Source of the DNA: G965215055 sp965242685
GTDB lineage: Bacteria > Pseudomonadota > Gammaproteobacteria > UBA4575
Assembly: GCA_965242685.1 (NCBI GenBank)
Contig: OZ251487.1
Coordinates: 1 to 64,000 of the forward strand
Length of the DNA: 64,000 bases
Direction: 5' to 3'
Within the stretch, counting starts at the first letter, position 1; each line of letters opens with the position of its first letter. The translations under genes and the position numbers were made by a program. Below the pieces are notes generated by a model. It was not told the origin of the DNA and ran no database searches. It was given only the letters and a program-made list of their open reading frames with translations. Of the stretch, positions 52,711 through 63,137 are shown in pieces.

Positions 52711-53607
52711 CTAGGGGCGTGCCTGGAGTGTCGTCCCGGTGAGTATTTCATGGGCGTGTAGATACTTATTACTGGTATTTTTTATGATTTCTTCGGGCAG
52801 ATGCGGTGCGGGCGGTTTTTTGTCCCAATTTAGCGTCTCCAGATAATCACGCACGTACTGTTTGTCAAAACTTTTCGGGTTATTGCCGGGGAGGTAGGAT
52901 TCACGCGGCCAGAAGCGCGAGGAATCGGGCGTTAATACCTCATCGATCAAGACGATCTCCCCGTTCTTGTCCAACCCGAATTCAAACTTTGTGTCGGCAA
53001 TGATGATGCCGTGTGCACGGGCGTAGTCCGCGGCCTTTTGGTAGATTCTCAGGCTTGCATCACGTACTGATGAAGCGACTTCGCTGCCCACCAGGTTGAC
53101 GATTTCGGCAAAGTCTACGTTCACGTCGTGCCGCCCCGCTTGCGCCTTGGTTGAGGGAGTAAAGATCGGTGCTTCCAGTTGCTCGGCAAGCTTCAGATTC
53201 GGCGGCAGCCTAACCCCGCAGACTGCCCCTGTCTGCTGGTATTCTTTCCAGCCGGAACCGATCACATAGCCGCGCACGATGGCCTCAAAGGGTAACGCTT
53301 GCAGCTTGCGCGCGATAATGCCGCGGCCCTGTAGTATTTCGAGGTCGCGCGGGTCGTCAATCACGTCTGCAATGCGAATATCGCTAAGGTGGTTCCTGAC
53401 TTCATTTGAAAACCGCCGCAACCAGAAATTGGAAAGTGCCGTCAATACCGCGCCCTTTCTCGGAATGGTATCCGGTAGCACTACGTCGAATGCGGAGATA
53501 CGGTCGCTGGCAACTATCAATATATGTTCGGGATCCACTTCATAGATGTCCCTAACCTTGCCTTGGCGGAGCCTTTTCAGCGATTTCAGTTTGGATTCAA
53601 ATAACAT
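52711..53607 (-). CDS. purC: SAICAR synthetase (PurC)
   Basis: Seen: RLRQGKVRDIYEV, SDRISAFDVVLPDTIPRKG, EAIVRGYVIGSGWKEYQ and DTKFEFGLD, LIDEVLTPDSSRFW. Adds aspartate to CAIR in purine synthesis. ATG 53607 is the family start; the longer frame (53691) is unlikely. 298 aa, of the longer group with a C-terminal extension. Confidence 0.94.
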   Translation of the reverse strand: MLFESKLKSLKRLRQGKVRDIYEVDPEHILIVASDRISAFDVVLPDTIPRKGAVLTALSNFWLRRFSNEVRNHLSDIRIADVIDDPRDLEILQGRGIIARKLQALPFEAIVRGYVIGSGWKEYQQTGAVCGVRLPPNLKLAEQLEAPIFTPSTKAQAGRHDVNVDFAEIVNLVGSEVASSVRDASLRIYQKAADYARAHGIIIADTKFEFGLDKNGEIVLIDEVLTPDSSRFWPRESYLPGNNPKSFDKQYVRDYLETLNWDKKPPAPHLPEEIIKNTSNKYLHAHEILTGTTLQARP

Positions 53608-53709
53608 TTTACTGGTTTCAACCGTTGATTTTGGTTTATACACTGGTTTTATGCGACAGTGTAAGCCAGAATGCCCATTTTTTACGGGCAACGTTCAAAG
53701 GTCGTGAAA

Positions 53710-54198
53710 ATGATTGATCCGCAAGTAAGTCTTATCATGGGCAGTGACAGCGACTGGTCGGTGATGCGGTCGTCGGCAGAGATATTGGAGAAGTTTAGGG
53801 TACGCTACGAAAAACGTATCGTGTCCGCACATCGCACGCCTGATTTGATGATGGAGTTTTCTCGTTCCGCCGCGGCACGCGGCATTACGTGCATCATTGC
53901 AGGTGCCGGGGGCGCCGCGCACCTTCCCGGTATGGTGGCGTCAATGACGACTGTTCCGGTGCTGGGGGTGCCGGTCGCCGGCAAACACCTTGACGGGCGG
54001 GACTCGCTCTATTCCATCGTGCAAATGCCGCGGGGGATACCAGTGGCGACGTTCGCCATCGGCAACGCTGGTGCGGCCAACGCCGGTTTGTTTGCGGTTG
54101 CAATGCTGGCGGTGTATGACGTAGGCTTGAAAAAGAGACTGGACGAGTTTCGTGCCGCACAAACATCCAAAGTACTGAATGCCCGTCTTCCTGGGTGA
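53710..54198 (+). CDS. purE: N5-carboxyaminoimidazole ribonucleotide mutase (PurE)
   Basis: IMGSDSDWSVM, SAHRTPDLM and GAGGAAHLPGMVAS are the class I PurE motifs. 162 aa from ATG 53710; divergent from purC. Works with PurK. Confidence 0.95.
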   Translation: MIDPQVSLIMGSDSDWSVMRSSAEILEKFRVRYEKRIVSAHRTPDLMMEFSRSAAARGITCIIAGAGGAAHLPGMVASMTTVPVLGVPVAGKHLDGRDSLYSIVQMPRGIPVATFAIGNAGAANAGLFAVAMLAVYDVGLKKRLDEFRAAQTSKVLNARLPG

Positions 54199-55352
54199 TG
54201 GCACTGAATAACGCGATACTGCCGGGTGCTACACTTGGCATGATGGGCGGTGGGCAGCTTGGTCGCATGTTTACCCATGCGGCGACGGCCATGGGCTATC
54301 GGGTGATCGTACTGGACCCGAACGCCGACAGTCCGGCGGGCGAGGTTGCCCATTTGCATCTGCGTGCCGATTACGATGATGAACACGCCCTCGATACGAT
54401 GGCGGAGCGGTGTGCGGTCGTTACCACCGAGTTTGAAAATGCCCCCGCCGAGGCACTCGCTTACCTTGAAGACAAGTGTTGCGTGCGTCCCGGTGCGCGC
54501 GCGGTAAAAATTGCCCAAAACAGGATTGGGGAGAAACAATATGCCCAATCACTGGATATTGCCGCGGTGCCTTTTCACGGCGTACAGACGCGGCATGATG
54601 TGCGACGGGCCTTCGATAACCTTACGACGCCGTTGATCGTCAAGACCGCAAGACTAGGTTACGACGGTAAAGGTCAAGTGGCCGTGCATACGCTTGAAGA
54701 AGGTCTCGATGCCTGGCATAGCTTACACGGTGTGGAATGCGTCTTTGAACATCAAATCGAACTGGCCGCCGAGATTTCCGTACTGCTTGCACGTTCTGTA
54801 AGCGGAGAAACGTGCTGCTTTCCGATTGCGCAAAATGTGCATGAAAACGGCATACTGTTCACCAGCACGGTGCCGGCAAGCGTGGATGAAAAGCTACAGC
54901 GGCGGGCGGCTTCTCAGGCGCGCAAGATTGCCGATGGCCTCGCATATTGTGGCATGTTGGCGGTGGAATTTTTCATAGACCCGGAAGGCAACCTGTTTTT
55001 TAATGAGATGGCGCCGCGTACACATAACAGTGGTCACTTTACCATCGACGCTTGCCACACCTCGCAATTCGAGCAACAAGTAAGGGCGATATGCGGGTTG
55101 CCGCTGGGGAACCCCGACGCGTACAGTGCGGTGACCATGGTCAACCTGCTGGGCGACCTTTGGCGGCACCGCGCCCCCGACTGGCTGAAAGTCATGCGCG
55201 ACCAAAACGTCAAGTTTCACCTATACGGAAAGAAAGAAGCGCGTCCGAAAAGAAAGATGGGACATTTTTGCAGCTTGGCGTCTATCGGTGAAGACACCCT
55301 TGACAAGGCACGGCGGCTCCATGCCATGTTGTCCGACGAGCACGTGTCTTGA
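54198..55352 (+). CDS. purK: N5-carboxyaminoimidazole ribonucleotide synthase (PurK)
   Basis: ATP-grasp enzyme: TLGMMGGGQLGRMFTHAA at the N-terminus, VKTARLGYDGKGQ, FEHQIELAAEISVLLAR and FFNEMAPRTHNSGHFTI. 384 aa. TGATG overlap with purE; GTG 54195 is an alternative start. Confidence 0.95.
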   Translation: MALNNAILPGATLGMMGGGQLGRMFTHAATAMGYRVIVLDPNADSPAGEVAHLHLRADYDDEHALDTMAERCAVVTTEFENAPAEALAYLEDKCCVRPGARAVKIAQNRIGEKQYAQSLDIAAVPFHGVQTRHDVRRAFDNLTTPLIVKTARLGYDGKGQVAVHTLEEGLDAWHSLHGVECVFEHQIELAAEISVLLARSVSGETCCFPIAQNVHENGILFTSTVPASVDEKLQRRAASQARKIADGLAYCGMLAVEFFIDPEGNLFFNEMAPRTHNSGHFTIDACHTSQFEQQVRAICGLPLGNPDAYSAVTMVNLLGDLWRHRAPDWLKVMRDQNVKFHLYGKKEARPKRKMGHFCSLASIGEDTLDKARRLHAMLSDEHVS

Positions 55353-55370
55353 CTACGCGTGCCGCGGTTA

Positions 55371-56360
55371 ATGCAAAGATTCCCGGCATTTCGTATCCAC
55401 GCGGAGGATGCGGGAACGCGCGCCGGGGTCGAGAGACTGTGCCTGGATGATCTGTCGCAAGGCGACGTCGTGATACGCGTGCATTACTCAAGCGTTAATT
55501 ACAAGGATGCCCTGGCGGCAACCGGTGCCGCCAAGATTCTGAGGCGTTCACCGCTGGTAGGCGGTATTGATCTCGCCGGTGAAGTCGTTGAATCTTCCGA
55601 TGACCGGTTCGTATCGGGCGATCAAGTCATTGTCAACGGCAGTGGTTTAAGTGAAGTGCACGACGGTGGCTATGCGGGGTTTGCGCGCGTGCCGGCGGCA
55701 TGGGTGGTGCCCCTTGCGGCAGGGTTAAGCCTGCAACAGGCCATGATTATCGGCACGGCGGGTTTTACGGCGGCGTTATCCATTCACCTGATGCAGCAAA
55801 ACCGGCAACCGATGGGGGCGATTGCCGTAACCGGTGCAAGTGGCGGTGTCGGCAGTTTTGCCGTTGATCTTTTACACAAGCTTGGTTATCAAGTCATCGC
55901 CATCACGGGGAGCGGAGAGGCACATGAATACTTGGACGCGCTTGGAGCCACAGAAATAATTGATCGGCGGCAACTGAACGTCGGCGAGGGTGCGCTGGAG
56001 AAGGTGCGCTGGGCCGGTGCGATTGACAACGTGGGGGGAGCGATGCTGAGCGATCTTATACGCGCCACCCGGCCGTGGGGCAACGTCGTCAGCGTGGGGA
56101 TGGCGGGCGGTATTTCCTTTCAATCCTCGGTGATGCCGTTTATTCTTCGAGGCGTAAACCTGTTGGGCGTAAGCTCATCCGGCTGCACGCAAGAATTGCG
56201 CCAACAGATTTGGCGACGCCTGGGTGATGATCTGCGCCCCGAAAACCTCGCCAGGATTCATGCTCAAACCACGGATCTACAAGACTTGCCCATTGCATTT
56301 GAAAGGCTCCTACGTAATGAAATTCAAGGTCGGATACTCGTAAAGGTGGCCGAGGCGTGA
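55371..56360 (+). CDS. YhdH/AcuI-family acrylyl-CoA reductase-like oxidoreductase
   Basis: Medium-chain dehydrogenase/reductase without zinc ligands: SSVNYKDALAATG, PLVGGIDLAGEVVES, and the NADPH site VTGASGGVGSFAVDLLHKLGY. 329 aa from ATG 55371 (GTG 55359 is an alternative). AcuI reduces acryloyl-CoA in DMSP and other metabolism; the exact substrate here is unknown. Confidence 0.88.
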   Translation: MQRFPAFRIHAEDAGTRAGVERLCLDDLSQGDVVIRVHYSSVNYKDALAATGAAKILRRSPLVGGIDLAGEVVESSDDRFVSGDQVIVNGSGLSEVHDGGYAGFARVPAAWVVPLAAGLSLQQAMIIGTAGFTAALSIHLMQQNRQPMGAIAVTGASGGVGSFAVDLLHKLGYQVIAITGSGEAHEYLDALGATEIIDRRQLNVGEGALEKVRWAGAIDNVGGAMLSDLIRATRPWGNVVSVGMAGGISFQSSVMPFILRGVNLLGVSSSGCTQELRQQIWRRLGDDLRPENLARIHAQTTDLQDLPIAFERLLRNEIQGRILVKVAEA

Positions 56361-56388
56361 GCCGCAAGCCGCGGCGACGAGGCGGTGG

Positions 56389-57291
56389 ATGATGAGAAAT
56401 TTTGCCCGTTTTATTATTTCTGGTCAATTAACGGCCTTTATGGTCGTATTCGGATTCTCGCTGCTGGCATTTGTCCTGCCGTTAAGTATGCTGGTAAGCG
56501 GTGCCGCAATCGTATTGATCACACTGTATGCGGGGATCAGGCATAGCCTCGTAATTGCGGCGGTCTGTGTAATTGCCCTGTCGATTCTCAGCTATATTCT
56601 GTTGGGGGCGTCGCGAGTATTGCCGGACGTATCGATGATCGTCGCTCAGTTGCTTCCGGCGTTCGTACTGGCGGCGGTTTTTCGAATCACTCGTTCACTG
56701 TCCTTTGCATTCCAGGTCGCCGCGTTGCTTGGCGTGCTGATCTTTCTGGGCGTAGTGCTGTTGTTTCCCGATGCTGAAAAGATGTGGGAAGGCCTGCTTC
56801 GGCAGATATTGTCTTCCGTGCTGCAAGGCAACGATTATTTTGTGCAACAACCGCAACTCATTCAGCAGGGTGCTCAATTGATGAGCGGTATGTTGATTGC
56901 CGCCTCCGTACTAACCAACGGCGGCATATTGCTGCTCGGCTATTGGTGGTATTGTCTGGCTACCGATGGCGGTAGTTTTCGCAATGATTTTTACAGTCTG
57001 CAACTCGGCAGGGTACTGGCCATCATCGTCATGCTGTCGAGTGTTTGGGCGGCGGTCTCGAAATCGGCGTTTGCCATGCAGTTGTGCATCATTGCCGGGG
57101 TACTGTTTCTTTTACAGGGAATGGCCATCATCCATGCCGTTATGGCCGCCGTGTCGAAGGGAAAAATAGGGTTGGTCACTGTTTACGCATTGATAGTTCT
57201 CGTTCCGCAGCTGCTCCTGATCGTTATTCTGTCGGGATTGGTGGACACGTTCATAGATCTTCGCAAGCGTTTCCCGCCCGCCGCGTCGTAA
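56389..57291 (+). CDS. DUF2232-type integral membrane protein
   Basis: About eight hydrophobic helices across 300 residues, with short loops and no catalytic motif. The layout resembles DUF2232/YybS-like proteins. No substrate or partner is known. 28 nt after the YhdH-like gene. Confidence 0.7.
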   Translation: MMRNFARFIISGQLTAFMVVFGFSLLAFVLPLSMLVSGAAIVLITLYAGIRHSLVIAAVCVIALSILSYILLGASRVLPDVSMIVAQLLPAFVLAAVFRITRSLSFAFQVAALLGVLIFLGVVLLFPDAEKMWEGLLRQILSSVLQGNDYFVQQPQLIQQGAQLMSGMLIAASVLTNGGILLLGYWWYCLATDGGSFRNDFYSLQLGRVLAIIVMLSSVWAAVSKSAFAMQLCIIAGVLFLLQGMAIIHAVMAAVSKGKIGLVTVYALIVLVPQLLLIVILSGLVDTFIDLRKRFPPAAS

Positions 57292-57310
57292 CTTGGCGTG
57301 ACGAGCGGCG

Positions 57311-59842
57311 TCAGAATTCGTACACCAGGCGCCCGTAGTAGAAGGCGCCGTTAAAACCCAGCGGCGCATATTGGGCGTAGCGATTGCCAAACTGGGTTGC
57401 GCCTTGGTAGCGGTCGGGCGTCTCGTCCGTAAAGTTGGTGCCGCCGAGCACCAGCGTCACGCCGTTGTTGAAGGAATATCCCGCTTCGGCGTCCATCGTC
57501 CAGTAAGAGTTGAAGGTAGTCTTGCTGGATTCCTTTTCGTACCACTCGTCAGTCCAGTTATAGCGCAGCAGAAAGTTCCAGTTGCCCCTCCTATGCGTCG
57601 CGGTGGCATTGAGACGGGAATCCGGCAACGCATCTTCTATGTCGAGGATCACCGTTTCATCGATCAGACCGGGTGAATAGCTCTCTACGTCTATGTCGGT
57701 GTAATTATAGGCGAGGCTGAAGTCGGTGACGCCCGCCCTCCATTTTTTTGAGTAGGTGAATACTACGTCAACGCCTTCGGTCTCGGTGTCTATGTCGTTG
57801 ACGAAGAGTTGGGCCAGATAGATGTCGCCGGCCCCGGCGATACCGCTGCGTGCAAGCGTTTCCCTATCGTCGTCGGTCAGCCTGAAAATCTTTGATAGAC
57901 TGATGCGGTCGTCCACCTTTATATTGAAGTAGTCAAGGGTCATGTCCCAGCTTTGCCCGCGAAAGGCCAAGCCCGCCGTCCAGCTGTTGGACTCTTCCGG
58001 GTCCAGCTCCTTTTCGGCGCCCGGTATTACCGCGGCGATCACGCTTGGTGGAAACACTCCGCTATCAACCAGATTGCACTCGTCATCCCCACAAACGGTC
58101 GAGATATTGGAGGCGTTCGATTGCCCCGGCGTGGGTGCGCGAAAGCCGGTGCCCCAGGTGGCGCGCAGGCTTATCCGGTCGCTAAGGTCGAAGCGGGTGG
58201 AGAGCTTGCCGTTGGTGGTAGTGCCGAAATCGTCAAAGTCTTCAAAGCGCACGGCGCCTTCAATCATCCAGCGTTCGGTCACGTTGGCCTGTATATCAAG
58301 GTATATCGCATAGTTTTCGCGGCTCCATTCACCGGCTATATCTTTGCTGAAACCGGGGAAACCGTTGGAACCGACGCTGAAGCCCTGTTCGGCCAATGGC
58401 CCCCGCATCCAGGATTTTTCTTCACCGGCGGTAATTTCAAACTCTTCGACGCGATACTCCAGTCCGCCCGCCACGTTGAGGTCGGAGACCGGGCCGGCAA
58501 TTTCTACCGGATAGTTGAAGTCGGCATTGAAGTGATACTCGGTCTGGGTGTAATCGCCGGGGTCGAATGAGGTCGGCGAATCCGGTCCGAACGAGGCATT
58601 CACGGTGTTGTGAATGAAGAAGTCGCTGTCGTGTCTACCCCAGCTTGCACTCAGGTCATAGCCGAGGCCGTTGTTCAGTTCGCCACGTAGACCGGAGACC
58701 ATCGAGATGTCTTCAAGGTCGGCACCGAATCGCGGCGTAAAGCCTCCCGGGAACCACTGGTTAAACGAGAAACATTGCTCCGGATCAAGATCGTTGATGA
58801 TATGGCCACGCGGGTCTACGCGGACGCCGCTACAATCCGCATCGGGTGTGAGTCTGGCTATCAAGTGGTTGCCGCCGGGCGGGTCGCTGTTTACGAATAC
58901 CCCTATGCGGCCTCCGCCCAGCGTGCCCGGATTACGAAAATAGAAGCTGCCGTCCACTTTTTTCGAGGCATAATTACCGAACGCATACAGTTCTTTATTG
59001 TCGTCCAGTTCCAGACCGAGATTGAAGACGGTCTTGAGCTCATCGTCGATCTTGGGACTGCCCCAGATCTGGGTCGGGTTTTTGACGTGTACGTTGCCGG
59101 CATCGATCAGTTGCTGCGCGTCTGCGCGTTGCACCGAACGGCTGGTGTCGTCGGCTTCGCCGTACTCAAAGCTAGCATTGAGAAAGCCGTATGCGGTGAG
59201 CGGCATCCCGATGTTACCGGTTATCACGTAGGCGGTTTCGCTGCCATCTTCGCTGTATCGACCATTCTTAACTTCGAGCGTAGTGCCGTCGGCGGTATCC
59301 TTGAGGATGAAGTTCATCACCCCGGCAATGGCGTCCGAACCATATTGGGCCGAAGCGCCGTCGTGCAACACTTCCACACGTTTCAATGCAATCGCGGGGA
59401 TAACTGAAATATCCGGCCCTTGGGAGCCTCTAAAGTTTTGGTTGCCGATGTTCCAGTGAATTGTCGAGGCGCGATGACGGCGTTTGTTGTTCAGTAAAAA
59501 CAGGGTGCTGTCCGCGGGCAGACCGCGCAAACCGGCTGGGCGAACCAGGGTGGAAAAGCTGTCAATCGGTTGGGTGTTGACGTTAAAAGAGGGCACGATA
59601 CTACGAATCATGTCCACTATGTTGCCGCTACCGTGGCCGCGTAAATCTTTCTCGTGAATTACGTCAATCGCCGCCGGAGAGTCATGCGCGGCACGCGCCT
59701 TGTGGCGCGTGCCGGTAACGATGACGTCAATTTGTCCTATGCTTTCCGCGCCATGCTCCTCCGCCAAGACCCGAATGCTGCCGGAAAGGGCCGCAAAGGC
59801 GAGCAAGAGCAAAAGGGCACTATATACTCTGGTGCATCGCAA
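57311..59842 (-). CDS. TonB-dependent receptor (distal copy)
   Basis: Signal peptide (residues 1-27, cut near VLAEE), plug domain with DVIVTGTR and a VSPVRPAG-like LRGLPADSTLFLLNNKR stretch, then a 22-strand barrel ending in FYYGRLVYEF. 843 aa. It imports a ligand across the outer membrane using TonB energy; the ligand is unknown. Closely related to the receptor at 60405-62969. Lies downstream of a Cache-domain gene in the same direction. Confidence 0.93.
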   Translation of the reverse strand: MRCTRVYSALLLLLAFAALSGSIRVLAEEHGAESIGQIDVIVTGTRHKARAAHDSPAAIDVIHEKDLRGHGSGNIVDMIRSIVPSFNVNTQPIDSFSTLVRPAGLRGLPADSTLFLLNNKRRHRASTIHWNIGNQNFRGSQGPDISVIPAIALKRVEVLHDGASAQYGSDAIAGVMNFILKDTADGTTLEVKNGRYSEDGSETAYVITGNIGMPLTAYGFLNASFEYGEADDTSRSVQRADAQQLIDAGNVHVKNPTQIWGSPKIDDELKTVFNLGLELDDNKELYAFGNYASKKVDGSFYFRNPGTLGGGRIGVFVNSDPPGGNHLIARLTPDADCSGVRVDPRGHIINDLDPEQCFSFNQWFPGGFTPRFGADLEDISMVSGLRGELNNGLGYDLSASWGRHDSDFFIHNTVNASFGPDSPTSFDPGDYTQTEYHFNADFNYPVEIAGPVSDLNVAGGLEYRVEEFEITAGEEKSWMRGPLAEQGFSVGSNGFPGFSKDIAGEWSRENYAIYLDIQANVTERWMIEGAVRFEDFDDFGTTTNGKLSTRFDLSDRISLRATWGTGFRAPTPGQSNASNISTVCGDDECNLVDSGVFPPSVIAAVIPGAEKELDPEESNSWTAGLAFRGQSWDMTLDYFNIKVDDRISLSKIFRLTDDDRETLARSGIAGAGDIYLAQLFVNDIDTETEGVDVVFTYSKKWRAGVTDFSLAYNYTDIDVESYSPGLIDETVILDIEDALPDSRLNATATHRRGNWNFLLRYNWTDEWYEKESSKTTFNSYWTMDAEAGYSFNNGVTLVLGGTNFTDETPDRYQGATQFGNRYAQYAPLGFNGAFYYGRLVYEF

Positions 59843-59893
59843 GATATTTAGGTGGCGGAGTGTCTACGTTTGATGCGACACAGTAACAAGGTG

Positions 59894-60376
59894 TTAAGGG
59901 TTGTAAACGCCGGTACCGAAGATGTAGCCCTCATGCAGCACCACCCAGCTCGCCTTCGATTTAACCTTGTTAGTCGCCGGGTCCAGCCATTTGTAGTTCG
60001 CCCAACCACCTTCCATAGTCGCAGCGTCCATGATCATCTGGCCGACATCGGTACCGTCAGGATCTTTCATGCCGATCACAGAATGCCCGAGCGGTGAAGT
60101 CCCGGCGCCGCCATAGGCGACATTGACGCCTTCTTTATCTAAAACGAAGACGTAGAGATCGCCCTTGCGAAATTCCGGTTCCGGATCTTTGGTAAATTTT
60201 TCAAAGGCCGCCTCGGCACCGACCTCATTGAAATAGGCGATGGCGTCGGCCACCATTTTTTTCGCCTCTTCGCGCGTGCCGTGCATTTTCCCGTGACCAT
60301 CGGCATGGAGGGCCGTCATGGCCGACGTGATAATCAAAAATATTACGGCACTGATGGATAAGTATTTTTTTAACAT
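59894..60376 (-). CDS. Periplasmic single-Cache-domain protein
   Basis: A signal peptide (about residues 1-24) and one Cache domain of the sCache_2 type: FTKDPEPEFRKGDLYVFVLDKEGVNVAYGG, IMDAATMEGGWANYKW and LHEGYIFGTGVYNP. It has no output domain, so it is a soluble periplasmic ligand binder. It lies between two related TonB receptors and may bind or sense the same ligand. Confidence 0.85.
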   Translation of the reverse strand: MLKKYLSISAVIFLIITSAMTALHADGHGKMHGTREEAKKMVADAIAYFNEVGAEAAFEKFTKDPEPEFRKGDLYVFVLDKEGVNVAYGGAGTSPLGHSVIGMKDPDGTDVGQMIMDAATMEGGWANYKWLDPATNKVKSKASWVVLHEGYIFGTGVYNP

Positions 60377-60404
60377 AGTTGTTCCCGTTATCGTGTGGTT
60401 TGTA

Positions 60405-62969
60405 TCAGAATTCGTACATCAGGCGGGCATAGTAAAAGGCACCGTCAAAGCCTAGTGGGGCATACGAATTGTAACGTTGACCTACCGCCCCTTCAAGTTC
60501 GCTTATGTCTGGTTTTTCATCGGTGAAATTGGTGCCGCCAACCACCATGGTGATATTATCGTTGAAGAAATAACTGACCTCGGTGTCCATAGTCCAATAG
60601 CCTTCATAGGTCAGTTTATCAATATCGCCGTCGTACCAGTCGTCGGTCCAGTTATAGCGCAGCAGAAACTGCCAGTCACCCTGTTGGTGGACTGCCGTTG
60701 CATTGAGGCGGCGTTGCGGCAGACTGTCTTCCAGCTCCTTGATACGGTTTTCATCCAGAACATCCGGCGTATAGCTTTTTATTTCCGTGTCGGTGTAGTT
60801 ATAGGCGAGACTGAAGTCGGTAACACTGGCGCTTCCTTCTATTGAGTGGCTGAGCACTATGTCTATCCCTTCGTTCTTGGTATCCAGGTCATTGATATAA
60901 AAGCGAAATTCGCTGAGGTCGGCGGCTCCGGTGACGCCTTCCGCAATGAGTCTTTGTTTCTGATTCTCGGTCAAGGTATATTCCCTTGAAAGGGCGATGC
61001 GGTCGTCCACCTCGATATTGAAATAGTCGATGGTGAGGCCCCAGCTTTCTCCCTGGAACACCAGCCCGGCGCCCCAGTTCGTGGACTCCTCTTCTTCCAG
61101 TTCGCTTGCACCGACTGCCTGGGCTACCGCACTGGTGGAAGGAATCGTTCCCTGGTTTATCAGGGTACATCCCCCCATTTCGTCGGCTTTACATGAAGTC
61201 GAGATATTGGCGGCGTTGGACTGCCCCGGCGTGGGTGCGCGGAAGCCGGTACTGAACGTGGCGCGCAGACCCACCCGCTCGGTCAAATCAAAACGGGTGG
61301 AGAGCTTGCCGTTGGTGGTACTGCCGAAGTCGTCGAAGTCTTCGTAGCGTAGCGCAGCACCAACCAGCCAGCGGTCGGTAACGTTGGCCTCCATGTCAAG
61401 ATACGTTGCATAGTTTTCACGGTCCCAGTCTCCGGAGATATCCGTGCTGAAGCCCGGAAAGCCGTTGGAACCGACACTGAAACCATCTACGGCATAGTCG
61501 CCTCGCATCCAGGACTTGTCCTCGCCGGCGGTGATCTCAAATTCTTCGACACGATATTCCAGTCCGCCCGCAACGTTGAGATCAGAGGCAAAGCTGGCAA
61601 CCTCCACCGGGTAACTGAAATCGGCATTTAAGCTATACTCGGTTTGGGTGTAATCGCCGGGATCGAATGAAGTCGGGGAGTCCGGCCCGAACGAGGCATT
61701 CACGGTGTTATAGATAAAGAAATCGGCGTCATTTTCGCCCCAGCTTGCACTCAGGTCATAGCTGAAGCCGTTGTCCAGTTCGCCGCGCAGGCCGCCAACT
61801 ACCGAAAGATCCCGGATGTCGGCGCCGAACCTCGGTGTAAAGCCGCCGGGGAAACGCTGATTGAATGCAAAACAGTTGGTGGTATCAAAGCCGCTACCGA
61901 CATTACCGTTTGCATCTATCTGCATTCTGGCGGCGTCTTGATCACAGCTGCCCGTCAAGTCGGCTATCAAGTGATTGCCGCCGGCCATGCTACTGTCCAC
62001 GAACACGCCGACACGCCCGCCGCCCAACGTACCCGGATTGCGGAAGAAGAAGCTGCCTTCCACCTCTTTGGAGGCGTAGTTGCCGAAGGCGTAAATCTCC
62101 TTGTTATCATCCAGTTCCACGCCGAGATTGAAAAAGGTTTTGAAGTCGTCATCCACGTCGGGGCTTCCCCAGTTTTGGGGCGTCGGATTTACGTTGTTGT
62201 TGCCCGCCGCAATCAATCTCAGGGCATCGTCACGTGGCGAGGAACGGTCTGTTTCATCGGCTTTGCCGTACTCAAAACTGGCATTGAGGAATCCGCGGCT
62301 GGTCAGCGGCAGGCCGATGTTGCCGGTCAGCATATAGACGTTCTCACTACTATTTTGTCCATATCGACCGTACTTCGCTTCAAGCATACCGCCTTGCGCG
62401 TCATCCTTGAGGATAAAGTTCATCACCCCGGCGATGGCGTCCGACCCGTACTGTGCCGAAGCACCGTCACGCAGAATTTCCATGCGTTTCAAGGCAATCG
62501 CGGGGATCACCGAGATGTCCGGCCCTTGCGCGCCTTTGGATGCATTGTTTCCAGAGTTCCAGTGGATCACCGAGGCGCGATGACGACGTTTGCCGTTCAC
62601 CAGCACAAGAACGTGATCGGAAGGCAGCCCCCGCAGGTTCACGGGACGAACAAGCGTTGAGGCATCGGCGATAGATTGGGTGTTGACGTTGAACGAGGGC
62701 ACGATATTGCGCACCAGGTCCGCCACGTCACTGGCGCCTTGACCGCGCAATTCTTCACTGTCAACGATGTCAATGGGCGCCGGAGATTCATGTACCGAGC
62801 GCGTCTTAATGCGCGTGCCGGTTGAAATCACGTCAATTTGTCCTAGGCTTTCACCTTCTCCGTGTCCCTCCGCCAGCACCTGCGTGCCGTGGGCTATCAA
62901 AAAGTACAAGAAGGCGCCGTGTACAAGGATGCGGCCGTAAGTTTTCATTTGCTTCATCTCGATCACCAT
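60405..62969 (-). CDS. TonB-dependent receptor (proximal copy)
   Basis: 854 aa with a signal peptide (about residues 1-34), plug (DVISTGTRIKTRS, VNLRGLPSDHVLVLVNGKRRHR) and barrel ending FYYARLMYEF. Much of it is near-identical to the receptor at 57311-59842, most strongly in the plug and mid barrel, showing a duplication with a Cache gene between copies. An AGGAG site precedes the ATG at 62969. It follows the ABC permease after a 168-bp gap that may hold its own promoter. Confidence 0.93.
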   Translation of the reverse strand: MVIEMKQMKTYGRILVHGAFLYFLIAHGTQVLAEGHGEGESLGQIDVISTGTRIKTRSVHESPAPIDIVDSEELRGQGASDVADLVRNIVPSFNVNTQSIADASTLVRPVNLRGLPSDHVLVLVNGKRRHRASVIHWNSGNNASKGAQGPDISVIPAIALKRMEILRDGASAQYGSDAIAGVMNFILKDDAQGGMLEAKYGRYGQNSSENVYMLTGNIGLPLTSRGFLNASFEYGKADETDRSSPRDDALRLIAAGNNNVNPTPQNWGSPDVDDDFKTFFNLGVELDDNKEIYAFGNYASKEVEGSFFFRNPGTLGGGRVGVFVDSSMAGGNHLIADLTGSCDQDAARMQIDANGNVGSGFDTTNCFAFNQRFPGGFTPRFGADIRDLSVVGGLRGELDNGFSYDLSASWGENDADFFIYNTVNASFGPDSPTSFDPGDYTQTEYSLNADFSYPVEVASFASDLNVAGGLEYRVEEFEITAGEDKSWMRGDYAVDGFSVGSNGFPGFSTDISGDWDRENYATYLDMEANVTDRWLVGAALRYEDFDDFGSTTNGKLSTRFDLTERVGLRATFSTGFRAPTPGQSNAANISTSCKADEMGGCTLINQGTIPSTSAVAQAVGASELEEEESTNWGAGLVFQGESWGLTIDYFNIEVDDRIALSREYTLTENQKQRLIAEGVTGAADLSEFRFYINDLDTKNEGIDIVLSHSIEGSASVTDFSLAYNYTDTEIKSYTPDVLDENRIKELEDSLPQRRLNATAVHQQGDWQFLLRYNWTDDWYDGDIDKLTYEGYWTMDTEVSYFFNDNITMVVGGTNFTDEKPDISELEGAVGQRYNSYAPLGFDGAFYYARLMYEF

Positions 62970-63137
62970 GTCTCAACTCCTGAAAATATATTCTCAAAAG
63001 ATTACTGAATACTCGGCATAAAAAGGACGCTCACTCATTCGTCGTGGATAAAAAATGATAAAACATCATAAGCCTAATTGGAAACACTCGGTTTAGAAAA
63101 ACTATGCACAACGTTAATTTGTTCGAAATGTCCGGTT

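Noticed and set aside
57292..57310. Terminator between the DUF2232 gene and the TonB receptor
   Set aside because: Only a 5-bp TGACG/CGTCA match around the receptor stop codon, with no T-run; not enough to call.
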